From contig JAPVLO010000233.1 of NCBI GenBank assembly GCA_027257055.1, positions 1,984,001 to 2,048,000 of the forward strand: DNA of 64,000 nucleotides, given 5' to 3'. The notes beneath the pieces are model-generated. The model saw only the letters and a program-made list of their open reading frames with translations. It made no database searches and was not told the DNA's origin. Origin of the DNA: Cephalopachus bancanus. Taxonomy: Eukaryota > Chordata > Mammalia > Primates > Tarsiidae. The position numbers were made by a program, and so were the translations under genes. Below, one piece after another: positions 11,510 through 22,432 of the stretch (its first letter is position 1; every line of letters begins with the position of its first letter).

Positions 11510-12385
11510 TCTGCTGTTGGAAGTTTTCAACAAATGCTTCTTATTCCCGCAAGGTCTTGTTCTGTGGATGCCTTTCTCCACCGTCCATGGAGGACATCTC
11601 AGCCCTGTAAACCCACGCCGATTACTTCGGGACGGAGACATTTCTGGAGGAGAACCTGCCACTTCCCAACATCTTCCAATTCTCTTCTTTCTGTCCAGCC
11701 AGACATGGTTAGGTGATGTCCATGGCCTGTAGAGATGCCGGAAGACTTTGTTTCTAAGGTCTGGTGGGCACTGTGGTCCCCTCTAGATGACACGGTGCCC
11801 ACCCAGCCTCTGCCAGATGGGCGGCCAGGCACCGCTCCAACAGCTGATGCCACCAGCGCTCCCAGGGCAGATCCAGCTGGGCCCTCATAGTGCCAGAGCG
11901 AGCATCCTGCTTCCAGCGCCGGACAGAGCACTTAAGGGGCTTGGCTTCTGGTTGTTTCTCACGCAATCCGTGAGCTTGTGGGAGGCAGGGCTGTGGGTCA
12001 GAGCTGGAGCCGGAGTTTGAATGAGCCCTCCCCTCCAAACGCCTGGAGCTCTGTTGTAACCCACCATCTCCTTCGTTCTGGACTCCGACTCCCCACCCTG
12101 CCCCCCTCCCTCTCGTCAGAGGCTCTCAACCCTACTCAAGGGCCCTGGGATGGCCTGGAGCCCCGGCCCTGGAACACTGGGCATGCGCAAATCCCAGGAA
12201 GCTCCTCACAGTTACCATCACACTCTCAAAAGGAGTCCGTGAGCCCCAAAATGTCAAGGACGCTGGCTCCCCCGGGACAGTTAGGCTGAGTCCTCCAGGA
12301 AAGGTTTTGAGATGAAGCGAGGCGGCCGGGCATCCTATGAAGAACACAGCCCCGTCTGAAAGCCAAGGTTTCGCGGAAGGAGCTA
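11510..12385. other. Single-copy-looking DNA
   Basis: No repeat recognised. Several open frames of up to 110 codons overlap on both strands with no recognisable domain. Confidence 0.4.
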
Positions 12386-12387
12386 AC

Positions 12388-12660
12388 AGCTCACTCTGTC
12401 TTCTAGGCTGGAGTGCAGTGGCATGATTGTGGTTCACTTCCTGGGCTCGCCCTCCTGGGCTCAGGCGATCCTTCCTCCCTAGCCTCCTGAGTAGCTGGGA
12501 CTACAGGCCCGGGCCACCACACCCAGCTAGTTTTTTGGTTTGTTTTTGTAGAGATGAGGTCTTGCTACATCGTTGGCCATGCTGGTCTCAAACTCCTGGG
12601 CTCAAGCCTTGGCCTCCCACAGTACTGAGATTACAAGTGCAAACCACCACATCCAGCCCC
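12388..12660 (-). mobile_element. AluJ-like dimer, antisense, 3' tail lost
   Basis: Starts directly at ctcactctgtcttctaggctgg without the poly-T and ends caccacatccagccc. The tail is missing, so it is an old or rearranged copy. Confidence 0.85.
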
Positions 12661-12837
12661 TGCCACCATCAGCCAGCCACGTCCCTTGTAGTTGGGCCTC
12701 CAGGGCCGTCCAGACACAGATGCTGGAGGATCCTCCCCATGTCCGTCAGACCAGCCTGGAAGATCTGAATCCTACAAGTGGCCCAAGCCAAGCCAAGCTG
12801 GTTTGCTCCAACCCAACTTAGAAAACGCCCACTCCAG

Positions 12838-13125
12838 GGCTGGGTGTGGTGGCCCATGCCTGTAATCCCAGTACTTTGGGAGGCTGAGGCAGGAAGATCA
12901 CTAGAGCCCAGCAGGAGTTCGAGACCAGCCTGGTCAACACAGCAAGACCTCATCTCTACAAAAAAATAAAATAAAAAAATCAGCCAGGCGTGGTGATGTG
13001 CACCTGTAGTCCCAGCTACTTGAGAGGTTGAGGTGGAAGGATAGCCTGAGTCCAGGAGGTTGAGGCAGTGGTGAGCTGTGATTGTGCTACTACATTCCAG
13101 GCTGGGGCACAGAGTGAGATCTCCG
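12838..13125 (+). mobile_element. AluJ-like dimer with GGAA tail
   Basis: Starts ggctgggtgtggtggccc, has cactagagcccagcaggagttc, and ends gagatctccgacttg. Its A tail has evolved into the GGAA microsatellite that follows. Confidence 0.9.
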
Positions 13126-13130
13126 ACTTG

Positions 13131-13239
13131 AAGGAAGGAAGGAAGGAAGGAAGGAAGGAAGGAAGGAAGGAAGGAAGGAAGGAAGGAAGGAAGGAAGGAA
13201 GGGAAAGGGAGGAAGGAAGGAAGGGAGGAAAAAAGAAAG
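13131..13239 (+). repeat. (GGAA)n microsatellite
   Basis: About 17 pure GGAA units to 13200, then impure purine repeats to about 13239. It grew from the Alu tail. Tandem GGAA is a binding substrate for ETS-family factors (established knowledge); use here is not shown. Confidence 0.95.
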
Positions 13240-14040
13240 CACTGGTCCCAGCTGTTCAGTCCTGAACTTGACCTGGGGAAGAGAACAAGAAAGTCTTGCT
13301 GGACAGAGCAAGTTGCAGGCAGAGGAAGTCTTTAGCTTAGGAATGGGCTGTATTCACGTTGGTTGTTTAGAAGGTAGAAGACATTTTCTCAGGGAAATCC
13401 TATTATAAGTGGAGGAAGAGGTTTCTGGGCCTTCCCACAAAAGCCTGTTAAAGCCATCACGTCGAAATGGTAGGAAGTATCATCCAGGACCCAAGGCCCA
13501 GGGAGTCCAAGGAGTCCTGCAGGAGCTGTGGCTGGGGGACAGCTGGACCCCAACAGCCAGGAGAGACACACCGGCATCACGAAGGGAGCCAGGCTGGAAG
13601 AGGCGTCCCAGGGCTTCTGAGGCCCAGAAGCAGAGAGACATTGCGCAGGAAGGAGTCCCAGGACCGGGGGGTCTGCAGCAGGGAGCGCCCCTGCAGCCAA
13701 GGCTCTGCCCCATCCCAGGGAGACTGTCGCCTTGTCATCGGGGTTTCTTGCCTACACTTGACGCCCCTAGCAGCCCTTTCCGGCTCACTCAGACTGGAAG
13801 GAGGGAATGCCAGTGGCAGCAACCTCCTCTCCGTTGGCCTCCAGGGTGCCTGTGCCCGTCACCCCCAGGGTGCCCAGGCCGCAAGAGTGGGCGGGGGACG
13901 TCCTGAGAACGGCCAGCCGCTAGATGGCGCGTCCGCCCTGCCTACTCCAGAGCCCACGCCAGGGCACCCCGTCTGGGAGCCGGGTTTTTAATTGCCCTTT
14001 AATGAGAAGGATGTCCCCAAAGTGCCCTTGTTGCAGGGGA
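13240..14040. other. Single-copy GC-rich stretch
   Basis: No repeat recognised. Overlapping plus-strand frames of 165 and 174 codons (13409-13906 and 13467-13991) are the longest non-satellite frames in the window. Their translations are low-complexity G, P, R and S rich, match no family I know, and look like GC-driven open frames. Contains the CTCF-like site at 13917-13930. Confidence 0.4.
13917..13930 (+). promoter_or_regulatory. CTCF-like binding motif
   Basis: CCGCTAGATGGCGC fits the CTCF core CCASYAGRKGGCRS with one mismatch (G for A at position 3). It lies in repeat-free GC-rich DNA just before the transposon complex. Binding is not shown by sequence. Confidence 0.45.
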
Positions 14041-14046
14041 AGCTCC

Positions 14047-14163
14047 AGGCCTCCATCAAAGGGGAAACGGCTTCTGCATCCTCTAACGTGAAGAAGCTTC
14101 CACACGGCGTCCATTAAACACATTTTATGTGACCAGAGGGAGAACGCGTCTAACCGATGGAAC
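14047..14163. repeat. Unknown local repeat, copy A
   Basis: Shares a phrase starting aggcctc.atcaaagg, then gtccattaaacacatttta and gggagaacgc, with copies at 14378-14578 and 15504-15700. It resembles no family I can name. Confidence 0.7.
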
Positions 14164-14377
14164 GCTGACTTGTCACCATTTACAAATATCAAGTCACCCA
14201 CTCTGGTCTCCATGGCGTGTTCAGTTGATCCTTAAACAACGTGGGTTTGAACTGCACGGGCCCACTTACAAGGTCCCACAGTTGAGTTTGTGACCCACCC
14301 TGGAAAAAGTGCTCCATACCTCATGGCTGAATCTCACTACTCTATCAAAAGGAACAGGAGCCTCTATCAAAGAACAG

Positions 14378-14578
14378 AGGCCTCTATCAAAAGGAACAGC
14401 TTAAGTATCCTCTAAGCTGAAGAACCTTCCACACGGGGTGTCCATTAAACACATTTTATGTAACAAAGGGAGAACGCATCTAACAGATGTAACATTGAGG
14501 TGATCTAGCCTCTTACCAACTTTTCTTACGAGAACCATGTGGACACACGAGAACCATGGCTCCCACATGAAGGTCAGA
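14378..14578. repeat. Unknown local repeat, copy B
   Basis: Second copy of the motif, lying inside the Tigger2 element and preceded by smaller direct repeats (cctctatcaaa). From 14490 on it shares an additional block with copy C that copy A lacks. Confidence 0.75.
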
Positions 14579-14579
14579 G

Positions 14580-14965
14580 CAATTCTGGAACTCTTTTTCT
14601 GGAATGGCCATCAGAGCCATCTTCATTATTTGCTGATGTCTGACAAATTAAGTTTGCTAACTTATCACCGTTTGCTTACATTGGCAGCACTGTACAAATA
14701 TCTGTTATTGGAACACCCTCTCTCCTCACCTGATCTGGGCCCGATGACTTTTTTCTTTACCTGAAGATGAAGGAAATATTGAAAGGAAGACATTTGGATG
14801 ACATTCAGGACATCGGGGTAATATGATGACGGCTCTGACGGCCATTCCAGAAAAACAGTTCCAGAATGGTTTTGACGGGTAGACCAGGTGCTGGCGTCGG
14901 TGCATAGCTTCCCAAGGGGAGTCCTTCGAAGGTGACCATAGTGATATTCAGCCATGAGGTGTGGA
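14580..14965 (+). mobile_element. Mariner transposase remnant with fold-back arm
   Basis: Frames broken by stops read like the C-terminal mariner catalytic region, including LEHPLSSPDLGP, then text resembling LKGRHLDDIQDI. Bases 14585-14621 are an inverted copy of 14828-14864 (about 33 of 37 match). Confidence 0.7.
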
Positions 14966-15503
14966 GCTCTGTTTCTAAATTGTGTTCGTAAATGTAATTG
15001 ACAGACCTCATATGGGTGAATTTTCTTCTATCTCTGACAGCCTGGAGACAGCGAGACCAAGGTTGCTCCTTCCTCCTCCTCGGCCTACTCCATGTGAAGA
15101 CATCTTTACCGTGATCCATTTCCACTTAATGAACAGTCAATATATTTTCTCCTCTTTATGGTTTTCTTGATAACATTTCCCTTCTCTAGCTTCCTTCATT
15201 GTAAGAATACAACACGGAACACATGTAACATACAAAATACACATTTGTCAACTGTTCATTATTATCAGTGAGGCTTCTTGCTGGTCCGCAGTAGGCCATT
15301 AGTAGTTATGTTTGGGGTGGGGAATTGAAGGTATACATGCATTTTCTACCGCCTGGGGATCAGCACCCTTAACCTCCGAGTTGTTCAAGGGTCAACTGTA
15401 GATGGGTCCTGGGATGGGTCTCAAGTGTGGTGTCTACCCCTGCACCAAAAGGCTGACGATCAGGACTCGCAGAGGGGTGGTGTCCAAATTCTTCAGATAC
15501 TGG

Positions 15504-15700
15504 AGGCCTCTATCCAAGGAAACGGCTTATGTGTCCTCTAAGACAAAGATGCTTCCACGTGGCGTCCATTAAACAGTTTATGTGACCAGAGGGAGAACGC
15601 ATCACACAGATGGAACATTGAGGTGATCAAGCCTCTTACCAACTTTTCTTACGAGAACCATGTGGACACACGAGAAGCACGGTTCCCACGTGAAGGTCAA
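15504..15700. repeat. Unknown local repeat, copy C
   Basis: Third copy, just outside the Tigger2 element. It matches copy B over its full length, including ttaccaacttttcttacg and catgtggacacacgaga. Confidence 0.75.
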
Positions 15701-16545
15701 AAGATATGGTCCGCTGATGATGTTCTCTGTGCTTGACCGGTAGGGCAGAGTCTGAAAATTCTGGACCAAAGGAGACCTGAATCAAATAAGACTGTGCCCA
15801 GGTATGGGACGGGGGCGCTAAGAAGCAAACCGTGTACCACGAAAAAAAGAATCCACAGTTCTAACTTCTGAGCGGCTGGAGACTGTCGGGCACAGGATAC
15901 TCTTAGGCTGTGAAGGTTGTGGCTTAGTGCATTATGCAGATGGCAGGGAAAGGCCTGCAGGACAAAGGCCTGCCTTTCCTGGGTTTCAAAAATAGTGGTC
16001 TCCTGAGTCACGGATCCGCTTTTATGTTAATCATTCATCCGGTTCCTTGTGTCTGTTCATCCTAGGAGTCGAGCGTGGCTCGCAGGAATGAAGTCTGCAA
16101 ACCTGCATGGCGTGCTTTTGATTTTCCTCACCTCGTTCCTGCCCCCATTTTATGTGGCCACCGTTTTCTTCTTCCCTTTTCCTCTTGCTCCTGTTTCTCG
16201 GATACCTCTGCTTTTAGGGTGTGTCTCCTTCTTTGGAAACGACCTTAAATCCTTTCTGGAACAGAGCAGAGGGCAAAATAACATAGGCGTCAGATGCATC
16301 CTCTCTGCGGCCTTGGGGAAAGTCAAAGGGCTCATGACTTCCTGACATCATTCGCAGGAAGAGAGGATTTTCAAATCCTCCGCCAGGCTTCCCAGGTGGC
16401 GACATTTTCCTACACTGCCTATTTACTATCGCCCCTGATTTTGGTTGACCTTTGACACTTCTGACCAGTATCCTCTTAGAAACTTCTTATCAAGTGCAGA
16501 AGATTGATCTCTCTTGCGTGTAATACACAAAGCCGAATTTTTCCG
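15700..16545. other. Single-copy-looking DNA
   Basis: No gene or repeat recognised. CpG sites are retained in a moderately AT-rich setting around 16060-16420. A 98-codon plus-strand frame at 16049-16345 has a hydrophobic N-terminal half but no family resemblance. Confidence 0.4.
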
Positions 16546-16870
16546 ATTTCTTTTTTTTTTATTTTTTAGAGATGAGTCTTGCTCTGTCGCTTAGGCTGGA
16601 GTGTAGTGGCACAGTCATAGCTCACTGCAGTCTCAAACTCCAGGGCTCAAGCGATCCTCCCACCTCAGCCTCCTGAGTAGCTGGGACGACAGACATGTGT
16701 CACCACACCTGACTACTCGTTTTTATTTTATTTTAATTTATTTTCTTTTTTGTGGAGACGAGGTCTCACTATGTTGCCCAGGCTGGTCTCAAACCCCTGG
16801 GCTCAAGCAATCCTCCTGGCTTGGCCTCCCGGTGTGCTGGGATTTCAGGCGTGAGCCACCGTGGCCCGCT
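16546..16870 (-). mobile_element. AluJ-like dimer, antisense
   Basis: T-rich start, gatgagtcttgctctgtcgc, gcctcctgagtagctgggac, gtctcactatgttgcccagg, and an end in gtgagccaccgtggccc. Confidence 0.92.
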
Positions 16871-16874
16871 GATT

Positions 16875-18625
16875 TTCTAATTTCGGAAAGTCTGTTCTAA
16901 TTCCTCAGAGGACTTAGGTGGCTGATTGAAAGAAAAAAAACATTTACAGATTTAAAATTTTTTTTTCTGTCCGGAGACTAAGTATTGCAAGCCAGCAATA
17001 CCATTTCACTAGTCTGGCTGATGCTCTCAAAACATGTCAAGAAACAAAGAGAAAGTCAAGGCAAAGTAACTCAAAAACTCATCTATCCCCAAAGTCACAT
17101 GTCTTAGCTGCCATGGCTGTTGCAAGCATTGAGACTTCAGGAAGGTCTCAGTTCCTGAATCTCAAAATTCCCCCTGAAAATCTGGACACAGTAAGTGCTC
17201 AATGTGATTTGTTGAATGAATACATGAACCCACGCAGCCAAACCAAGATGCTGGGGAGAATTTGTGAATTCACTGGGTCAGTCCTTGGCGGTGGTATGAC
17301 CCCAGTCCCCAAGTGGGATCAGTCTACTTCCACAGATGAGAAGATTCACTCAAGAAGGAAGGGGATGGGTGGACACAGACTTGTCTCTGAGGAAGGGAGG
17401 ATTTGAAGGAGAAAACCTCGTGGATCAGGAAAACTTCTCTGGGGAAGCCCCTAGAAATGTCATTATTCTATAAAACGAGCCCTCCTCTCCCCTCTCCTAA
17501 GGACATTATGTCATTGGCAAGGTCTAAAAAGCTTGAAAGAACAAAGAAGGTAATTAGTCTGTGGGTTCGGGCTGTATAAACACCAGATTTCTCTAATCCA
17601 GGACAAAAGCTGGACTTGCCAAGGACACACATTTTTACTTAAAATATGCATGTGTATTTGAAGATTTCACCAGTTGGTATTTTTTTCGACTCAGCGGATG
17701 CAGCTTCTTCTCCTAGGCTCCTGGCACTGGTGCCTTCCCTTCGACTTCTTTTTCGGGACCTTGGAGCACCCAGCCCTGTGGGGCCCAGATTTCCAAGCAG
17801 TGACAGACAGTGCTTGAGTGAGATTTCTCCGCAGGCTGGAAATATTTCCTTTCCCCTCCAGCCTTTTCCTTCCTGCCAAGGAAGCGCTTTTACAAAGCTC
17901 TAAATTTTCAAAGTCATTAATTCCCTTCCTAAAGAAAGGAGGCTGATGGAGTTTTCTATGAGTCACTGAGACAGCAGTTATAACCCTGCAAGATCAGGGA
18001 CTTCTAAATTCAAGTGGGGGTGAGGGGACAGCTAAGCCATTCCTTCCCGTTTAGCAGTCAGACATCTCCCGTTTTAAAGGGAAATATTTTGAATGTCTTA
18101 ATCACTACCTCACGCATTTGTTTGTTATGTTTTCTTTTTCCTCTTTCCAGAACGTTCAGAATCGTGGTGTAGACGCCCACTGAGTCATTCTCCACGCATG
18201 TACTCCTCTGGGGACAGTGTTCTTTGTCCTAGCAGTTGAGGCTACCCACTTCCGGGGCAGGTGGTCACCATGGAGAGAGCCAGGACGAGAGTCATGTCCG
18301 CTCACCCCCTCCCCAGGGCCAGTCCCACAGCCCTAGGGCACCCAGGGGAGGAAAGCCAGCCCTAGGGGATCGGGCTGTCCCTAGGTCCTCAAATGATACC
18401 CTGGAATCCTGGTTTGGGGGAGACTCGTAACCCTTTCAGGGCCACGAAACTGCAGGGAGACATCCTGCTCTAAGAACTTGCCTGTTCCCTTCTTTGCAAG
18501 CCCAGGTCACCAGCTTTGGGCTCTGGGGGCCAGGAGATGAGTCCCAAGCGACAGCCTCCCTAGGGGCCTTCACGGGCCCTCCAGAGAAGTCCAGCAAAGA
18601 GGGCTGTTGACTTCAGAGTAGTCTC
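16875..18625. other. Single-copy-looking DNA with a small L2/MIR fragment
   Basis: Only 17190-17235 (acagtaagtgctcaatgtg..gttgaatgaatac) looks like an L2 or MIR tail. The rest, including 17440-18180, has no recognisable repeat. A pyrimidine tract ending ccag at about 18150 resembles a splice acceptor but no coding context follows. Confidence 0.4.
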
Positions 18626-18631
18626 CTAGGG

Positions 18632-18998
18632 CAGCAGTCCTCAACCTTTTTGGCATCGGGGATCGGTTTCATGGGAGACAGCTTTTCCACAGGGGTGTGG
18701 AATGGGAGAGTAGGGAGACAGGAGGGAAATTATCAGGCATTAGATTCTCATAAGGAACACACAACCTAGACTCCGTACATGCACAGTTCACAACAGGGTT
18801 CACGCTCCTAAGAGAATCTACTGCCTCCATTGATCTGACAGAGGACGGAGCTCAGGCGGTCATGTGAGCCATAGGAAGCGGCTGGAAGTACAGGTGAAGC
18901 TTCACTCACTCGCCCTCTGCTCACCTCCTGCTGTGCGGCCCAGTTCCTAGCAGGCCACGGACTGGTACTTTTGACGGCTCGGGATTTGGGGACCCCTG
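18632..18998. mobile_element. MER1-type (Charlie1-derived) hAT element
   Basis: Ends cagtcctcaacctttttgg and ggggacccctg, with the internal MER1 hallmarks attagattctcataagga, aggcggtcatgtgag and cctgctgtgcggcccagttc. Non-autonomous and diverged. Confidence 0.88.
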
Positions 18999-19162
18999 TG
19001 TTCGTGGATGCCCAAGACTCCAGACCGTAGGAAGTGCCACTCTGGCCAAAGAAGACAGGAAAGACAACTACGTCTGCAGGGAAAGCAATAGCTTTCAAAA
19101 TACAGCCCAAAACCTCCGGCACCAAAACCTAGGAGAGGTAAGAGGGTTAGAAAGCACACTCT

Positions 19163-19462
19163 GGCCGGTGCAGTGGCTCACGCCTGCCATCTCAGCACAT
19201 TGGGAGGTGGAGGATTGTCTGAGCCCAGGGCTTCTAGACCAGCCTGGGCAACTGCGCGAGACCTCGTCTCTACAATAAATGAAAAAATTATCTGGTGTGG
19301 TGGCTCGTGTCTGTAGTTCCAGTTGCTTGGGAGGCCGAGGCGGAAGAATCGCCTGAGCCCAGCAGGTTGGGGCTGCGGTGGCCGTGAGTGTGTCACTGCG
19401 CTCCAGCCTGGGCCACAGTGAGACTCTGACTAGGAAGGAAGGAAGGAAAGAAAGGAAAGACA
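19163..19462 (+). mobile_element. Lineage-type Alu with GGAAA tail
   Basis: Has the lineage linker acaataaatgaaaaaatta and the right-arm start gcggaagaatcgcctgagcccagcagg. It ends gactctgac and its tail has changed to (GGAA)n. Confidence 0.9.
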
Positions 19463-20075
19463 AAAATCAGTTCCGGCCGCCGCCACCAGCACCTGCAAAA
19501 CCAGAACTTCTCATGGTGACAGGGAGGTGAGTCCTCACTTCAGAAAGAGACTCAAAGGGCTTCTTCACCTGTTTCTGGGCCCCCAAAAGGTGCAGACCTC
19601 TCGGGATTTCCCAGGGGATCCCAGGACTTTCAGGTGCTGCGATTCTGAGCTCACTGGGAGGGAGTGTTGCCAGGGGACTGCAGGAGAACCCCAGGGTGCC
19701 CGTCACCCCTTCCCACTCTGAAATCTTGTGTGTGTGGCTGCTGTGCTTCCCCTCATACTCCCAGGTAGGATCCAGGAGAGAGGAAGGAGCCCCCCACAAA
19801 CATTCCAGGTGCCCAGGAGAACACCTGGGTCCCCTTGGCCGCCTGCCTGCTTGGCGCTTGGGGTCTGACCCTGTCCTAGCCACATTCCTGGTAAGGGAAG
19901 TGTACAGGGAGGCACTGGGATCAGGACTGCTGTGAGCGGAAGGAATTCCCAACTTCTGATGGGGCTGCAGAAGACAAGGCCCCTCGGCCACTGTGGCATT
20001 CTTGTGGGACAAAATCCTCAAGTCTTTTGAGAGGATGCTGGGAGGTTTCTCCTGTGTTAGTCTTGCCACTGTGCC
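19463..20075. other. Single-copy-looking DNA with a long minus-strand frame
   Basis: A 200-codon minus-strand frame spans 19467-20069, the longest non-satellite frame in the window. Its translation is rich in P, S, G and H, has no recognisable domain or splice context, and is probably chance in GC-rich DNA. Confidence 0.35.
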
Positions 20076-20079
20076 ATGC

Positions 20080-20285
20080 TGTTAGAGGCGAGATGCAGCT
20101 AGGAGCCACATCCTGGCCCATCTTTCAGAGCTGTGTGACCTTGGGTAAATTACTTGCCTTCTCTGAACTGTAAGTTTTCTTCTCTATAAAAGAGAAATAA
20201 CGATAGCGTTTATGGAGTGAATGTTCCTGCAGCATGAACGAGATAACAAAAGCGCATGCCAGGCGCTTGGTAGGTGCTGGATCTC
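20080..20285 (+). mobile_element. MIR SINE
   Basis: Contains gctgtgtgaccttgggtaaa, ttactt and gcgcttggtaggtgctgg, the MIR core and tail. Confidence 0.85.
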
Positions 20286-20465
20286 GTCATTCTTGCCCAA
20301 CTTTCTTCCGGGGTACACCCTGCACCCGCACTGGGAACTTAATCGGGTGCCTGGACCTTCAGGGAAATGGAGCCAGCAAACCATCCTAATTGCCCAAGTC
20401 TGACAGGTGACCTGACATGCGTGATACTTGTTCCTAAGTCTGAGTGGAGACCATGATTGTTCATC

Positions 20466-20930
20466 TTTTTTTTTTTTTTTTGGGTTGGGCTCTCCCCATG
20501 TCACCCAGGCTAGAGTGCAGCAGTGCCATCGTGACTCACCACAGCCTCGGCTTCTTGGGCTCAGGCCATCCTCCCACCTCAGCCTCCCAAATAGCTGGGT
20601 CTCCAGGTGCGCGCCCCTATGCCCAGCTAATTTATTATTATTATTATTATTATTACTTTCTGTAGAAACAAGATCTCGCTGTGTTGTCCAGGCTGAAGTC
20701 AAACTCCTGGACTCAAGCAATCCTCCCTCCGCAGCCTCCCGAGTAGCTGGAACTATGATGCATACAACTCCACACAGCTAATTTTTTAAAAATGTTTTAT
20801 TTTCCATAGAGACAGGGTCTCACCATGGTGCCCAGGCTTGTCTCGAACTCCTGGGCTCACTCAAGCAATCCTCCCACCTCGGCCTCTCAAAGTGCTGGGA
20901 TTACAGGCGTGAGCCACCACGCCTGGCCAT
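20466..20930 (-). mobile_element. Three-armed Alu, antisense
   Basis: Read in antisense order it has a right arm at 20466-20628, an (TTA)n linker at about 20635-20655, an extra hybrid arm at 20658-20785, and a left arm at 20786-20929. The middle arm begins like a right arm and ends like a left arm. The same order is seen at 27984-28590 and 56826-57262. Confidence 0.85.
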
Positions 20931-20934
20931 TGTG

Positions 20935-21365
20935 GTTCATCTTTTAAAGCAACAGGTGGCCCAGTCTGTCAACACTCCCTCCCATCAAGACATATGTTCA
21001 CCGAGCGAGGGACGGGTGTTGCCAATGCCATCTTGCTTCTTGGATTTCCTTCTGATCCCACCATGCTGGGGTGGCTCTGAGCGTGGTAAATATTTAAGCA
21101 CACGTATTGTGTAACTGTCACGGATCCGGAGGCACGGGCGCCACGGAGCCACAGGCTGGCACCTGCAAAGGTGTCCCAGCTTCGAGAGACGGTGTTTATG
21201 CCAACAGCGGAGCCTGCTGGCCACCAGCGGCTGATAGGCAGCGGCGTTCTGTGGTCTGTTAATTGTCTTGGAAGCAAACCCTTGAACTGGGAGAACGAGA
21301 AAGCCACTGTAATTAAAGCTTCCCTTGGGCAGAATTTCCCAGTGCTGACAGTTGGCACCTTCCTC
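20935..21365. other. CpG-rich single-copy stretch
   Basis: Repeat-free, with about a dozen CpGs clustered at 21120-21250. No gene recognised. Could be regulatory; nothing in the sequence proves it. Confidence 0.35.
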
Positions 21366-21369
21366 ATGT

Positions 21370-21545
21370 GCCCATTAAGCTCCGGGCACTGGGCAAGGAA
21401 CTTTACGTGTGACGAATCTTTCCATCCTTACAACAACCAGAGAAGAGTCTGTGATTGTCACCATGAAACAAGGCTCAGAGAGGTTAAGCAGCCGCTCAGA
21501 GTGCCACAGCCCCTGGATTTCAGAGCTAGGGAAGGAAGCCAGAGT
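21370..21545. mobile_element. MIR SINE
   Basis: Contains gggcactgggcaaggaacttt, then ggctcagagaggttaagcag and gatttcagagctagg. Confidence 0.8.
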
Positions 21546-22150
21546 AGGGAAGTGTGTCTTTGGAAAAAAGAGTCAGATTTACTCTTTTTGTTTGCTTTTT
21601 AACCCTAAGGCACTGTCAGCAAGTCCTTCGCAAATGGGGTGTCCTTGGGACTGCAGAGGAGGCTGGTGTTTGCAGGGGACATCTCTGGGTTCTGTGACCA
21701 GGTCAGATGCGAAACCGTATCCTGCTGCCTTGTGGCTGTCACTGGGGGAATATACTGTCTCATCTCAAGGTAAGTATTCACGAAGATCCAAGAGGTGGGA
21801 AGACAGGAGAGATGAAAGAAAGCGGAGCCATGGGCATGCAGGGGCTGGGTGCCTCTAGGGAACAGGCCCTGGGAAGTCGCTCTCCTCCCCCATCCCCTGC
21901 CCTCCCACACTCACGTTCTGGGGCCTGAACAGCCCTTTCTGCTGCTTTAGGGACCTCCACATGACACAGTGGCTGGTGGGCTCCAGGAGTCTAGATAGGG
22001 AAATCCAGGTACGTTTCAATCCATCACAGAAGTCCCTATTTGAGAGCGCTCACTAGTCACGGAATATTCAAGAGATGGTGTATACGATGTATATACCAGA
22101 AAGATGTACAAGAGCATGACTCAGGGAGGATTTTAAGAAGGAGGGCCTGA

Positions 22151-22432
22151 AGCCGGGAGTGGTGGTTCACACCTGTAATCCTAGCACTTTGGGAAGCCAA
22201 ATGGGAGGATCAGACGAGGCCTGGAGTTTGAGACTAACCTGGGCAACATAGTGAGACCTCTTCTCAAAAAAATCAAAAAAATTAGCCGACATGGTGGCAC
22301 GTGCCTGTCATCCCAGCTACTCAGGAGGCTGAGGAAGAAGGATCATCTGAGTTCCAGAGGTTGAAGCTGCCGTTAGCTGTGATCGTGCCACTATACTCCA
22401 GCGTGGGCGACAGAGTGAGACCCTGACTCAAA
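22151..22432 (+). mobile_element. AluJ-like dimer with purine tail
   Basis: Starts agccgggagtggtgg, ends gagaccctgactcaaagg and runs into an AGAAGG/GGAGG purine tract to about 22480. Confidence 0.9.

Larger units (their letters stand above)
14222..15398. mobile_element. Tigger2/MER2-type DNA transposon with nested insert
   Basis: Terminal inverted repeats are cagttgatccttaaacaacg at the left and gttgttcaagggtcaactg at the right. The right 300 bases match the MER2/Tigger2 end, including cattgtaagaatacaacacg and gtaggccattagtag. The interior from about 14330 to 14990 is foreign: an unknown repeat copy plus mariner sequence. Confidence 0.8.

Noticed and set aside
13409..13991. Overlapping 165- and 174-codon plus-strand frames
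   Set aside because: Both are open in overlapping registers in GC-rich DNA, with G, P, R, S-rich translations and no known family.
18050..18200. Possible exon after the pyrimidine tract ending ccag at about 18150
   Set aside because: The downstream frame is short and unlike any protein, and no matching donor site or neighbouring exon was found.
19467..20069. 200-codon minus-strand open frame
   Set aside because: Low-complexity GC-driven composition, no domain, no splice or promoter context and no recognisable homologue.
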